Assembly: GCF_011386835.1 (NCBI RefSeq)
Contig: NW_027053010.1
Coordinates: 1 to 64,000 of the forward strand
From: Chrysemys picta bellii
Lineage: Eukaryota; Chordata; Testudines; Emydidae
Length of the DNA: 64,000 nt
Direction: 5' to 3'
Made by a program: the position numbers and the translations under genes
Shown here: in pieces, positions 45,151 to 58,437 of the stretch
Numbering within the stretch: the stretch's first letter is position 1
Layout: each line of letters begins with the position of its first letter
Notes under the pieces: generated by a model
Databases searched by the model: none
What the model saw: only the letters and a program-made list of their open reading frames with translations
What the model was told of the DNA's origin: nothing

Positions 45151-46144
45151 TGATTAACCTGTACATATATTTTTATCTGCTTTACCGTTTCAATAACTCT
45201 CATTCCTTTTTCTTAGCTAATAAACTTTAATTAGTTTACTGTAGAATTCATGATCAGTATTGTCTTTGGTGGGAGATCTCGGATGCAAAGCGACCTGAAT
45301 GAATGTAGGACTGGGTGTAATGTAACTTTTTTGTGATTTTTTTCTGGAAGTCACCACCATTTATCACACAGTTCAGCTTCCCTGGCAGACAAGATAGATT
45401 GGAGTGTCCAAGGGGAGACTGTGACTCCATTATAAAACTATTGTAGTACTTTGGGAGTTCACTCTTGGTACTGGGTTGGTGAAATCCAATTATAGAACAT
45501 GCCACCAGATAGGGTTTCCGCCCTACTTTTTGACAGTCTGCCCTGAGGACAGCACTCATAGTCATCAGTCTCTCCAGACAGCATCTCATGTGCATTGGAT
45601 TTTTTTCCTAAGGCAACTTCGGTGCTTTTCTCTTTATCTTTCTGCTTTTCCCTCTCTTTAACAGGAGTCTGGCTTAACCAGTCAAGCCTGTCCTTTCACA
45701 ATACAGGTGTGAGCCCATCACCAGCAAGGCAGCTTAAAGTAATACCCTTAACAAACCTCTGCCTGCTATAAGTAATTGGGGCATTTCCTACTCTGTCTCA
45801 GCTATAGGGAAATCTGCATTAATGTAAGCCATCCATGGACCCGGTTCTATTCATATATTATTAGCAGTGGTATGTTTAGGCTGGGGTTCTCACAAGAAAA
45901 ATTTTGTCACCTCAGAGTGCAGCCACAAACTCTTGCTGATGGCTGCTCTCACAAAATTGTCTCTCTGGCCCTGCCTCGCCCAGCTCTTCAGCGAGAGATC
46001 GCCCCAGGAACCATCTGATCACCTGCAGTGTCCTAGGCTCCACGGTCCCCTGCCAGGTGCCCATAGAGCAGATGACCAGGAGAACACCCAACAACGAAAC
46101 GCCGCAGCCACCTACACTGACAAGAGCTGCCTCCGATACCACAC
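45151..46144. other. Non-coding block after the solo LTR, unit 2
   Basis: Counterpart of 27973-28975 and, inverted, of positions 900-1860. No gene seen. Confidence 0.6.
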
Positions 46145-46281
46145 ATACTATCCAAGGGCAATGAAGAATTTGTGCCTTGGGGAAGTTTTTAAGCTAAGCT
46201 CCTAGAAATAAGCTTAGTGGGTCTTTCATGGGGGCCCTACATCTGTACCCCAGAGTTCCAAGTGGGGAGGGAACCCTGACA
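46145..46281 (+). mobile_element. 3' end of an LTR
   Basis: CTTTCATGGGGGCCCTACAT through CCAAGTGGGGAGGGAACCCTGACA matches the terminal part of the LTR seen at 25914 in reverse. The 5' part is missing. Confidence 0.65.
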
Positions 46282-48908
46282 TAGAGCTAAAACATTGCTG
46301 GGTATGTTGGGAGCGTAATATACGAGTGTACACTTGAAGGACAGTCTTGCCTCAAATTCCTCTCCTGAGATAAGGTCAAGCAGCCAGTGTGGAGAGGGAT
46401 GGGAATAGGAAACACTAAAAGGCCAAAGATTTGACTGTCCCTGACTGAAACACAACCTCACTCCTTACCCCTGCCATGGGATACAAAAAAGGTGCTAGCA
46501 AAGCCCCCAGACCCAAAACTTACCATACATTGTAAGAGGTGGGACCAAGGGCATGCACTACACGCATAATGACACCTACTAAGGAGGGGGGAATTGGGAC
46601 CCTGGGGAAAAGGCTCTTCCAGCGCACAGAGCTATGGATATGCTTGCTAGAATTAAGCCCAATAAACGTCGTCACATTGCCTGCACTACAGACTTCTGGT
46701 CTTCTGCTCTCTGTCTGCATGACAGAAACCAGGGAAAGGGCGAAGGGAAAGCCCTTAACAAGCAATAACATCTGCAAACCGAAGGGAGGAACTGCTGCTT
46801 TCTCTGCCCCCAATTCCTGCCCATGCTTCGGAGGTTATCGGGGCTGCAAAAACCTCCATTGGTGGCCACATTTGAGGAACGCTGGATGAGATGAACTCTA
46901 CAAATACATGTTAATGTTCCAATCAAGTGTTCATGATTCCTAGCCTCTGAATTTGGGGCTGTTCCGTTTTTCATTTAAAAAAGCTTTTCATTTTCCTTTC
47001 ATTAACAAACATTGCTCTGTAAAGGATCCTCAGCTAGTGTACATCATTCCAGTTCCATAGACCTCAGTGATATTCTCTGCCCTACAATTGAGGGGAGGCG
47101 TTTTATGCTGTTCAGGTTACCAGAAATCCTGGTGAGGGTCAATTTTGCACTTTAAAATCATCCTAATTCTGGCTAAAAATCTATATCGGAGGAGGGACTG
47201 GCAGAATGCCCTAGGTCGATCAGACTTGCAATTAATCCCACCGCATTCTGGCCATTAACTCTGTCTGTCTTGTGCTTCTACCTTTTCTTTATTAGCTGAA
47301 GTCTCTCACAAGACCCAGTTCTCTTGGCTGCTCATGGATGGGGATGGAATGGCTGATGTTTCCCATTGATTTCACTCTATATTAGATATGAGCAGCTCTG
47401 GGGGAGGTGCAGAAAGGTTTTCTCTCACCCACGTTGGGTAAAGTGCCTTCCTTCAATCTCAAGTTGATGGAACTGTCCTCCTTTACGATGGTTCAGCACC
47501 TACCCGTCAACTTGAAAATATATAACCGGGAAATGCAAAGGTTCATTGAATGAAAATCAAAGAGCCCCAATTTCAGAGGTAGAACTCATGAACTGAGCAC
47601 TGGAGTGACATCTGAGACCTTGACATGCATTTTTAAAGTGAAGCCAATCTTCAATATTGGAACATCTCATCCTAGTAAAAAGTTACTGCGATTATAATAA
47701 TACACCTCTTTGCCCATATAAAACATGATGTGCGTTTTGTGAAGTGCTTTGAAATCCTTAGATCAGAGGACGCTTCAGACAATCTACCCTTCATGTTACA
47801 ATTATACCTGCTTGGCATGGGGGGAAAGGGAGACATTCACATTCAGGTGACGGTAAGACGGGGTGTGATTGGCAGAGTCAGAAAAGAACCCCAAATAGTT
47901 GGGACTACTCATGCCCAACACTAACCTGTATCTCCTGAACCCTACTGGATACTTCCCATTCAGGACTTCCAAAGACATCACTAACCTGAGAGTAACAATT
48001 GGAGAGGCTCATTATGGATATTTTTTATTTTGTTTTGATATTTTTGGGGGGGAACTTTGGGGTGAAACATCTTCTCATCTAAGTGTGAACAACGATTAAT
48101 CATTGAGAGTCTTGTCATGCACTTTAACTCATTTATTTATTTGAAGGTGTTGGCTCAGTGGTGGGTATTTACACTTGCGCAGCATTAAACTCTCTTATAC
48201 CAAAATTTTATCCATTTCAATTCTATATAGAGATTTTTTCTTCCTATACTGCACATGAATGAGCTTGAAATGTACACACTTGTAATTCCTTTGGACCATT
48301 ATTATCCTCATGTATAAAGAAGGCCATGTTAGAGAAATAACCTACCCGGTGCCTTGTTTCACAAACCTGAAGGAATTCTTTGCCATTGGGTTACTCTGGC
48401 CCATTAGAGAGATGTGTTTCCAAAGAAAGAGAAAGTAGCGCACACAGTGCACCTGGTGACTTCAGCCCAACGAGTGCTATGACATAAAGCAAGTTTTTGA
48501 TGTTTGAATTATACATTTTAGAGCTCTGGCTGAGCAAGCATATTTGTGCCTCCTACCATATATTTTATAGTTATTTTTTATTACAGATTTTTTGAGTTAG
48601 GATATTCTAGACTAATAAAAATTCAGGTTAAGATTTGGTCTCGATTAATTTTAGTAAAACTCAGGGAGAGGTCATGGGCAATGAACAAAGACTCATGGAA
48701 GCCCGTGACCTAGCTCTGACTTTTACTAAAAACAAATGTGAAAAAATGGGGGAAAGGGGGTACAGCACCCAGTGCTGTTGTGTCTCCCGGGTTCTCTGGG
48801 CACCCCTGGTGGTTCGCAGAACGGGGGTACCCCTGACATCTCCAGTGGCTAAGAGTACCAGGGTTCCACACCCCCACCACCATCTGCAGGGGCTTAGAGC
48901 TGTGGAGA
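46282..48908. other. Non-coding block, unit 2
   Basis: 46300-46900 matches the inverted copy at 1-600; 46890-48100 matches 29713-30893. 48100-48908 has no counterpart in unit 1. No gene seen. Confidence 0.6.
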
Positions 48909-50881
48909 ATACCAAATATGGCAGGCAACCAGCTTGGCTTAACAGTGAAATCTTCAGTGAGCTTAAACACAAAAAGACAGCTTACAAGAAATGGAAACTT
49001 GGACGGATGACTAGGGAGGAGTATAAAAATATTGCTTGAGCATCCAGAGGTCTAATAAGGAAGGCCAAAACACAACTGGAGTTGCAGCTAGCAGGGGATG
49101 TGAAAGGGAAGAAGAAGGGTTTCTACACGTATGTTAGCAACAAGAAAAAGGTCAGGGAACGTTTGGGAGCCTTAACAAATGGGGGGGCAACCTAGTGACA
49201 GAAGATGTGGAAAAAGCTGACATACTCAATGCTTTTTTTGCCTCGGTCTTCACAGACAAGGTCATATCCCACACTGCTGTCCTTGGCAAAACAGTATGAT
49301 GAGGAGATAAGCAACCCTCAGTGGTAAAAGAACAGGGTAAAGACTATTTAGAAAAAATGGACATTCACAAGTCCATGGGTCCAGAATGAATGCAACCAAG
49401 GTTGATGAGGGAGTTGTCTGATGTGATAGCAGAGCCATTGGCCATTATCTTTAACAACTCGTGGTGATCGGGGGAGGTCCCAGAAGATTGTGAAAAGGCA
49501 AATATAGTGCCCATCTTTAAAAAAGGGAAGAAGGAGAACCCGGGGAACTAAAGACCGGTCAGCCTCACCTCAGTCCCTGAAAAATCATGGAGCAGTTCCT
49601 CAAGGAAACCATTTTGAAGCACTTGGAAGAGAGGAAGGAGATCAGGAAAAGTCAACATGGATTCACGAGAGGCAAGTCATGCCTAACTAACCTGGTTGCC
49701 TTCTGTGATGAGATAACTGGCTCTGTGGATATGGGGAAAGCAGTGGAGGTGATATATCTTGACTTTAGCAAAGCTTTTGATACGGTCTCCCACAGGATTC
49801 TTGCCAACAAGTTAAAAAAGCATAGATTGGATGAATGGACTATGAGGTGGATAGAAAGCTGGATAGATTGTCGGGCTCAACGGCTTGATGTCTAGTTGGC
49901 AGCCGGTATCAAGCGGAGTGCCTCAGGGGTCAGTCCTTGGGCCGGTTTTGTTCAAAATCTTTATTAATGATCTGGATGATGGGATGGATTGCACCCTCAG
50001 TAAGTTCGCAGATGACACCAATCTGGGGGTGAAGTAGATACGCTGGAGGGTAGGGATAGGGTGCAGAGTGACCTAGACAAATTGAAGGATTGGCCAAAAG
50101 AAATCTGATGAGGTTCCACAAGGACAAGTGCAGAGTCCTGCACTTAGGACGGAAGAATCCCATGCACCGCTACAGGCTGGGGACCGACTGGCTAGGCAGC
50201 AGTTCTGCAGAAAAAGACCTGGGGATTACCGTGAATGAGAAGCTGGATATGAGTCAGCAATGTGTCCTTGTTGCCAGGAAGGCCAATGGCATATAGGGCT
50301 GTATTAGTAGGAGCGTTGCCAGCAGATTGAGGGAACTGATTATTCCCATTTATTCCGCAGTGGGGAAGCCACATGTGCAGTATTCATTCCAGTTTTGGGG
50401 CTCCCACTACAGAAAGGATGTGGACATATTGGAGAGAGTCCAGCAGAGGGCAACGAAAATGATTAGGGGGATGGGGAACAAGATTTATGATGAGATGCTT
50501 TGGGAACTGGGATTATTTGGTCTGCAGAAGAGAAGAATGATCGGGGATTAGTACCTGAAGGGGGGTTCCCAAGAGGATGGAGCTCGGCTGTTCTCAGTGG
50601 TACCAGATGACAGAACAAGGAGCAATGTTCTCAAGTTGCAATGGATGAGCTCTAGGTTGGATATTAGAAAACACTATTTCACTAGGAGGGTGGTGAAGCA
50701 CTGGATGGGCGACCTAGGGAGGTGGTGGAATCTCCATCCTTAGAGGTTTTTAAGTCCTGACATGACAAAGCCCTGGCTGGGATGATTTAGTTGGAGATTG
50801 ATCCTGCTTTGAGCAGGGGGTTGGACTAGATGACCTCCTGAGGTCGCTTCCAACCCTTATATTCTATGAATCTATGATTCT
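48909..50881 (+). mobile_element. CR1 fragment closing unit 2
   Basis: Contains most of the RT region ([28 protein letters not shown]) with stops and frameshifts, and ends in a CR1 octamer-type tail. It is longer than its unit 1 counterpart. Confidence 0.9.
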
Positions 50882-53287
50882 GGAGAGGTGAAATCCCTCA
50901 CACCAAAGTGTGGAGACAGAAGAAGGTACCTGGCTGTTGTGATTGTGAAATGGGATTATGCTGTGCTTCAGTGTGCAACAACGCCAATGCCCTGGTAATG
51001 GTGGCTAGATGGACATAGCGAAGGGTGTCACGAACAGTCTGGCTGGGTCACAGCCCTGAATCCTACAAGCACAGGTCACAGTGAACATGCGTCTTTGCCA
51101 GTGTACAGCCCACCAGCAGCCCCAATCCAGCTCTGCACCCAATGCAGATTTCCCCAATGGTCTCTTCACGTGGACAGTCAATGGCCTGTATTTTTAGCTG
51201 ACTTGGCACAGCTGAAAATTGTCCCTAGCCGAAATTTAGAGGCCTTTTACAAGAAAAGCCTGGGTGTGTTCAGCATCATGGGCCAGGCAGTGCTGAAGGT
51301 GTCAGTTCCCTGACGTGTGAGGGCACCTCGCTGGCCAGTTAATGGAGCGTTATTCCAGTGAGTGGGAGGGAGGCTCCTTATTCTGTTCTCTGTAATAGGG
51401 ATTGAATCAGGCTGGAACAGCAACAAATAAGTGCACATCCCAGGAACAGGAACAGAGAGCTAACCGGGGGAGCAGAGTGTGTTTTACCCCTGCTGAGTGC
51501 TGACTAAAACACTCCCTGTGCCAGGGCTTTGCCCTCTGCCACCCTCTAGGAGCCACTTACCTCTGGCCCCAACCCAGGCTACTCCCACGGTTCCAATTTT
51601 TCTCCTTGGCCCCTTTCTGCCCCTGCCTCCAGCTGTTTGATCCCCCTGCCCCCATGCAGTCAGTTACCGCCCCCTTCTCAGACAGTGCCCATCCCCCCCA
51701 ATTTGCCCCTTTCACTTTTTTAATCGCCAGCAAGTGCAGCAGCTTCAGCAGATGTTACTGAGCAATGAGCACGCTCAGTAGGAGCTAAGCAGGGCTCAGC
51801 GCCCTGCCTGCCTGACCCCCCATTAGCATCCTAGTGCCGGGGAGCCTGCAATTGCCTTGGGCCGGTGATCCTGTGGGCAGAGAAGGTTCTTAGCACCCTT
51901 GGCTTTGTCTGGATGCTGCTGGGCCCGAAACTGCATGGCGTGCGGGGAGGCCACTACATCTCACTTGCCCCATTTTTGCACCCCATTAGCCCTTTGCCCT
52001 TGATGGCTGACCCTCTCTCCCCTCTCTAGTTACAGCCCTGCCTGTGGTCGGTTTGTATTTCTGTTCTGCAACGGACCCATGGGTGACCTTCTTCTCAACA
52101 TGCCTCTGTTTCTAGGCCTCTCAAACAGGGACAGGCAGGGTGTTCAGGCTGGAAGTTCTTCAGCCACCTCAGAACTCCAGAGTTCAAAGCCCCTCACAAA
52201 CACTCACTGCTGTTTCACACACACAAAGGGTTGTATTCTTAGAATATAAATAAATTGTTGTCGGGATTAGACACCTCTGCCCTGAGTAATACAGTCAGTT
52301 TAAACAAACGGGAGGCCAGGCTCTCATTTCACTCTCCTAATCACATCCTAACGTAAAGCCACACAATCTGGAGCTGTTTCATTTTCATTCAAATGTAGTT
52401 TCGCATTTGTTATTTTTTTAAAAGTTTTAATTGAAAAATGAAGGTGCCCCTCGGTGTAAATCAGCACAGTTTCTGTAACTTGACAGAGGTTCAGGGCCTC
52501 ATAATCAAAGGAAGACTCCTCTGCTCATTCCCAGGATATGGAACCCATCCTTGCGGGTACCCGTTACACTTTACAGAACACGCTGGTTCTGGCAGGAATG
52601 TTTTCTGCAACATGCCCTATGGCTGGTCACAGTTTATGTCAAATTTCATCCCACAGCCATCTCCTCCTTCCTCAAGAAGGTGATTTTCATCTCTCCTCGG
52701 CTTGTTGTGGGCTCATTCAGCTGCCTTGTTTCACAAGACGTCCTTTTCTTGGCTGCTCATGGATGGAGAGATCCTGACATAAAAGAGTACTGCTTCCTTT
52801 CACTCTCCACCATCCCTCCCCTTAACCCATGAGCAAATCCCATGAGGAAATCTGATCTAGGCAGCCCTTTGAGACAGCATTGGTGATCTAACTGGAGGTC
52901 CAGTCTTAGGTCAAGTCTTACTCACCATAGGGTAAGATTCACCCCGGGGGAGATGGCCATCACAAAGATCCATACTCCACTTAAGACCGTGTTAAGACCC
53001 AGTTTGAAAGTTTAATATTGAACTAAAATTGTTCGTTGGCATCCTTCCATCCCCCAGCCAAAGGGTGAATTTTAAACTTAGGTCCTGAAAAGAAACAGGC
53101 TGGAGGCAATGGAATGATTCCCATTCATTTGAAAGGGAAGAGGCTCTGACCCATTGGGAATGTGGGCAATGAGAATGCAGACAAATGGATCCCTCCTTTC
53201 TGGCAGGATTAGAATGAACTGCCCAATGGTCCTAGTCAAGACCTGCATGAATTGACAGGAACAAAATGGATTCCTTTCCTGAAAACC
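50882..53287 (+). other. Non-coding upstream block of unit 3
   Basis: Counterpart of 15003-17394 and 32176-34560. No gene seen. Confidence 0.7.
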
Positions 53288-53410
53288 ACTTGTGTTACTT
53301 GTGACGCCTTAGAGACTAACACCTTAGAGACAAATTAGTCTCTAAGCTGCCAAAAGGACTCCTCGTTGTTTTGCTGACACAGACTCACAGAGCTACCACT
53401 CTGAAACCTG
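53288..53410. repeat. Fold-back repeat upstream of CBP gene 3, uninterrupted
   Basis: CTTAGAGACTAACACC and TTAGTCTCTAAG are adjacent here, with no MITE and no LTR. It therefore shows the pre-insertion state of both other units. Confidence 0.75.
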
Positions 53411-53657
53411 CCATTTGTGCTGCTGACACCGCTCAGAATCACCTTGACATTCATTCTCATTGAAGAACCAATAAAGTCGACAGAATGGCACGAGTAACGC
53501 AGGTGGCCCATACCATTTCAAGATGAAAGGAAGACGAAGACTGCAATGTCCATGTCACACCTTCTGAGACTCAGAATAACCTAATAATCACAATCCTGGA
53601 GCAAAAAAGATGCATCCAAAGGAGGATTGTGCAAGGCAATCAAGTTTGTTTGATGAC

Positions 53658-53722
53658 TAATTAGGACCGCCTCCACAAAGAGCATCGCAGATCTTCCAGG
53701 CACTCCTAGGAACTGTATAAAA
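53658..53722 (+). promoter_or_regulatory. Promoter of CBP gene 3
   Basis: TAATTA at 53658-53663 is conserved. The TATA region reads TGTATAAAAG (TATAAAA at 53716-53722) where genes 1 and 2 have TATATAAAAG; the core TATA box survives. Confidence 0.75.
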
Positions 53723-53744
53723 GCACTCACCACTCAGGGCTTTT

Positions 53745-54807
53745 CTAAACACTTCTCCGGACTTCATCTCCTCATTGAACTGGGTAAGTCCAATTCAAAT
53801 CAATCGTTTTCGAACTCTAGAGATGTGACAGTATGGGCGTTTTTCATGTAAGTCTGAATTTTGCATTTACTAACTGGGATATTTATTCGGGATCTGGCTT
53901 TTCTTCCATAATTAGCTTGTGTAGTGATTTAGTTACAGGACTGGTGGATCATGATTTGAAGCTAATAGAGGGATTTTAGGACTAACATATGCAATTGGGA
54001 AACATATTTCCTACTTACTGAAATCTTTTCAATAACTTTAGAAAGTCATTTAGCCATATTTCACTTAGCTGGCTTAGGAAGAAACTTTCCAACATTAGTT
54101 CAGAAAGGACCAATTCAGTGGTCTTTTACTTTCTTCTCAAGCAGTTGTTACTCCTCACTATTAGACACATGACAATGGATGAAGCTGACAAGTGGTGAGA
54201 TCCAGTCTAGCAATTCTTATGTTCTTCTCAGCAGAATTACCCACTGAAGGTGCTTTTCCTCAGATGATGTAATTTAGTGTCGCTCCATGAAAGTCAGTGC
54301 ACCTGAACGCCAGCTGAGGAGCTTCCCCTTAGTGTTTTCTTTGGAGAAAAGAAAAGTTCTCTGTTTATTCATCAGCAACTATTGTTGACTCACAAGCTTT
54401 GGAAAATCAAAAATTACCCTGTGATACCAAACTCAACTGGTTTGCATGCAGAGGTTAAATCCTCAAATGAAAGAAAGTGATTACCATGATCTCAGCCATG
54501 TTCTGTTTGAGAAAGGTCTAAAATGGACACAGAATCCCAGATATCCAGAATAGAAATAGTGACACTTATTCTAGTCGGTGTTTTTCAGACAAAGCCATTG
54601 AGAGGGGATCAAGGGGGCCAGTTGGGAGGAAAATTTAGTGCGAGTGGACAAGAGGTGTAGAAAGAGGATATAGGAAGAAAGACATGGCCATGAACACAAG
54701 AACTTAGTCCACTCTTTCTTTCTCTCTTGGGCCGCACCAGCTTTAAAGCCTTTCTTCCACCAGCCCTTGTTCCTTCTCTTTACTCTAGTGCGTGTTGTGT
54801 GTTTCAG
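53745..54807 (+). other. Non-coding exon 1 and intron of CBP gene 3
   Basis: Exon 1 is about 53745-53783. Donor GT at 53784-53785, acceptor AG at 54806-54807, and 21 bases of 5' UTR to the ATG. Confidence 0.85.
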
Positions 54808-54828
54808 GTTTACCTCCATCGCAGAAAG

Positions 54829-55197
54829 ATGACTTTCTCCAGCCTGTGCTATCCAGAATGCGGGGTGGCCCGACCCAGTCCAGTCACTGGCAGCTGCAAC
54901 GAGCCGTGCGTTAGGCAGTGCCAGGACTCCCAAGTGGTGATCAATCCCTCACCGGTTGTCATGACCCTCCCAGGACCAATTCTCAGCAATTTCCCTCAGC
55001 ACAGTGTAGTGGGAGCTGTAGGAGCACCTGTGGTGGGAGCCGGTTTTGGGGGCTCATACGGTTTGGGGGGATTGAATGGCTCCGGAGGCCATTACGGAGG
55101 ATTGTCTGGGTTAGGGGGATATGGTGGTTATGGGGGATTAAGTGGTTCCGGGGTATCTTGCCATAGGTACCTCAGTGGAAGCTGTGGGCCATGTTAA
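54829..55197 (+). CDS. Corneous beta-protein (beta-keratin), copy 3
   Basis: 122 residues. Identical to copy 2 except G72 and S105, which it shares with copy 1. It has R15, Q32, N39 and C111 like copy 2, giving 8 cysteines. Head, core box and Gly-Tyr tail are intact, as are both splice sites and the poly(A) signals. The upstream in-frame ATG at 54727 is intronic. Its promoter region lacks any inserted transposable element within the fold-back repeat, so of the three its upstream region is closest to the ancestral arrangement. The TATA flank differs by one base from the other two. Confidence 0.96.
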   Translation: MTFSSLCYPECGVARPSPVTGSCNEPCVRQCQDSQVVINPSPVVMTLPGPILSNFPQHSVVGAVGAPVVGAGFGGSYGLGGLNGSGGHYGGLSGLGGYGGYGGLSGSGVSCHRYLSGSCGPC

Positions 55198-55731
55198 ACC
55201 CGCCAAGAATATTCGTGGAAAAAGGAAGAACCAGGAAATGAACAGCACGATACAGATTCTCCCCTGATCTTTTGGGCATGGCTTTCAGAAGTGCTGTGCA
55301 CACACAGCTCCAGTTAAACTCAGTGGGAGCTGTGTGTGCTCAGCACCTTGGTCTGATAGCCATGCTGCATTTCTACTGTTACGCTTTGTGATTCTTTCTG
55401 CCAAGGCTTTGCCAGCCAAGTGCTGATTCTCGTATTCACATACGGACTCATTCTGAATTACATACAGGCTGCTTACATTTACTCCGCACTTGAAAGGAAA
55501 TAGGGGCCTTAAGACAGGCATCAGCTACATTTATTATCACTTTAAGTCTCTTAAGCCTGGGGAAAAGAGACCTTGCTGTGAAGGAGAATTAGACACTCTG
55601 TGTTCGATCCTTTCCATCAATGCGTATCTTTAGCCTCTCGCGTTGACCTTCTCTGCGGCAGACATTTAATTGAGAAGCGGCGTAGTCCTCTGCTTCTGTT
55701 TTCCTTTGTCTCACCTCCCACCGACTGGGGT

Positions 55732-55946
55732 AATAAAAATAACTTAAAATGGTTTCAAAGGGGACTTGTTTGTCAACCGCTGCAGTTGCAACAACAACAA
55801 CAACAACAATAAAGAACATTGTGTGTGTAATACATCCCATTGAGGTGGGTGGTGGGTCGCAGCCTTTCTTGCAAAACTGAAAATACCTTATTTCTGCTCT
55901 AGTATTTTTCCTGTAACTCTGTACTGCAAATGTCACTCACATTAAA
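55732..55946 (+). terminator. Candidate poly(A) signals of CBP gene 3
   Basis: AATAAA at 55732-55737 and ATTAAA at 55941-55946; the (CAA)n run between them has 6 units. Confidence 0.55.
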
Positions 55947-56311
55947 AACTCTGATGCATCGTAATATCCGTCTTCTGGTTCTCCTTGTTCTTCCCTCCTT
56001 CTTTAAACATTGCCCTGGACAAAATTCATCCCTGAAAAGACAACAGCATCAGGCACTTCTAAAGATGTGACTTTTTGAAGCCCTGGAGTGATAGGAGAAT
56101 TCAGCCCTTTAAGTAGTTTACAGCATTATGTTGGGTTTCCGTACTGGGGTGGAGTTCCACCTTGCATTGCCTGTTTTAACAAAGTAAAGGGAACTCTCGC
56201 CCGATCTCTTTGAATGGCAGAGCTACTTTCAGGACAGGATGCCTTTGCTTCTAGAACGCTTTGAAAGTTTGGCTCTTCACTAAAAAGCCCTTCTCAACAT
56301 GCACTTCAAGT

Positions 56312-56358
56312 TGAGGGATAGCTCAGTGGTTTGAGTGTTGGCCTGCTAAACCCAGGGT
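56312..56358 (+). mobile_element. tRNA-related SINE head fragment
   Basis: Same fragment and position as in units 1 and 2. Confidence 0.75.
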
Positions 56359-57592
56359 ATGATAAGGTATTAGATTTTGTGTATTGGTACAGTACATAGA
56401 CAATCAAAACTACTGTCTGATTCTTTTAGGTGCCACATTAACTTTCACACAATCCTTTAACATCCCTATAGTGTCCTCCTGTATAACCTTTGAGTAAACT
56501 CATTCATAGGTACTGAAAAAAAGCATGGACTGAAAATAATCGTAATAGAAATATTGCTACTGCAATGACTTTATGGCATGAAACATGTTCAGAAAGACAT
56601 AAAATGGCATTTCTGTTTATAAAAAACTAATACTGGTGGTTGGTGTTCCATCATGCCTCATAGAATAATAGAAGTGTTGCCGGATTGAGGAGGTTAATAA
56701 TATTAATTGGGATAGTATGGGTTTTAGGCTCACCAATCTGTTTGATCAGAAGAAAATAAGGTTCTTCCACCGTATCAGGCTCCACATAAGGACCCTCGGG
56801 GGTATGACAGGAAGCTCACACAGAGACACATATAGCCTTAAAGACTTTTTATTGAGATAAATGAAGTAGCAATTAAATGGTAAAATAATTAAGGTTACAA
56901 ATTATATTACTGCTCTTCAAAAGATACATATGGCATTATGGTATTATATGCTATAGAGCTTTGGTTAATATACTCACACCCTTCCCTGATTACCTGGTGG
57001 TGACAGACACAGAACCAGCCTCACATCTGGCAGTTCAGGTGCCTCAGTTCTTGAGTGAGAGGTGCAAAGCTTAGAGGAAGCTGGAGCTAAGAGCTATCGA
57101 AGCTAACTTAGAGTTTCATTAGCTAACTTAACTGAAAATCAAAACCTAATACACAAAACTAAGAACAAAAGCTTAGGGAAACCAAGCTTCGCCTAGTCCC
57201 TTTGGAACTTAGAAGGTACTAAGAAAAACAAGTACAGCTTCCTAATCTTCTAGTCTACCGGCCTCTAGCAAGGTGGGTCACCTCTTTTAAAGAGCACAAG
57301 TGCCTGAAATCCTTCCTGTCATTCTACCGTTAGCTATCTATCTAGGTGAAAGGTCTCAGACATATGTGTGTGTGTTGCCTTTGCTAACTGGGTGAAAGGT
57401 CCCAGACAAAGATATGCTAACTTTGCCATAGCTCAACGGGCAGGATATGGCCTCTTGGTCCCTTGCATTACAGCCCAACTTACTTTAATATAAATATATA
57501 AACCTATTACAATAAACCAAATACTTAAACTATAAGAAAAGATAGACAGATAGATAGATATGTAAGCAAGTAGGTTAGTCCTATAGGCTACA
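56359..57592 (+). other. Downstream non-coding block of unit 3
   Basis: Counterpart of 38428-39661, with the same deletion relative to unit 1. No gene seen. Confidence 0.6.
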
Positions 57593-58410
57593 GAATCATA
57601 CAAGGTTAGGGTTGGAAGAGACCTCAGGAGGTCATCTAGTCCAACCCCCTGCTCAAAGCAGGACCAAAACCAACTAAATCATCCCAACCAGGGCTTTGTC
57701 AAGCCGGGCCTTAAAAACCTTTAATGATGGAAATTCCACGATCTCCCTAGGTAACCCATTCCAGTGCTTCACCACCCTCCTAGTGAAATAGTGTTTCTTA
57801 ATAGCCAACCTAAACTCCCCGACTGCAACTTGAGACCATTGCTCCTTATTCTGTCATCTGCCACCATTGAGAACAATCTAGATCCATCCTCTTTGGAACC
57901 CCCCTTCCGGTAGTTGAAGGCTGCTATCAAATCCCCTCTCACTCTTCTCTTCTGCAGACTAAACAAGCCCAGTTCCCTCAGCCTCTCCTCTTAAGTCATG
58001 TGCTCCAGCCCCCTGATCATTTTCGTTGCCCTCTGCTGGACTCTCTCCACTTTGTCCACATCCTTTCTGTAGTGGTGGGCCCAAAACTAGATGCAATACT
58101 CCAGATGTGGCCTCACCAGTGCCGAATAGAGGGGAATAATCACTTCCCTCGATCTGCTGGCAATGCTCCTACTAATGCAGCCCAATATGCGGTTAGCATT
58201 CTTGGCAACAAGCGCACAGTGCTGACTCATATCCAGCTTCTCATGCACTGTAATCCCCAGGGCCTTTTCTGCAGAACTGCCGCTTTGCCAGTTGGGCCTC
58301 AGCCTGTTGTGGTGCATGGGATTCTTCTGACCTAAGTGCAGGATTCTGCACTTGTCCTTGTTGAACCTTATTTCTTTTCGCCCATCTTCCAATTTGTCTA
58401 GGTCAACCTG
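57593..58410 (-). mobile_element. CR1 3' fragment, minus strand, unit 3
   Basis: Counterpart of 22191-22999 and 39662-40478; broken ORF2. Confidence 0.9.
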
Positions 58411-58437
58411 TTAAAACAAACTAATATATTTCTTTTA

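Larger units (their letters stand above)
32176..50881 (+). repeat. Tandem duplicon unit 2 (CBP gene 2)
   Basis: Same layout as unit 1. Specific features are the solo LTR at 34623-35402 and an internal deletion of the older solo LTR (45009-45146). It shares the CR1-like truncation at about 41161 and the roughly 30-bp segment at 38521 with unit 3. Confidence 0.85.
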
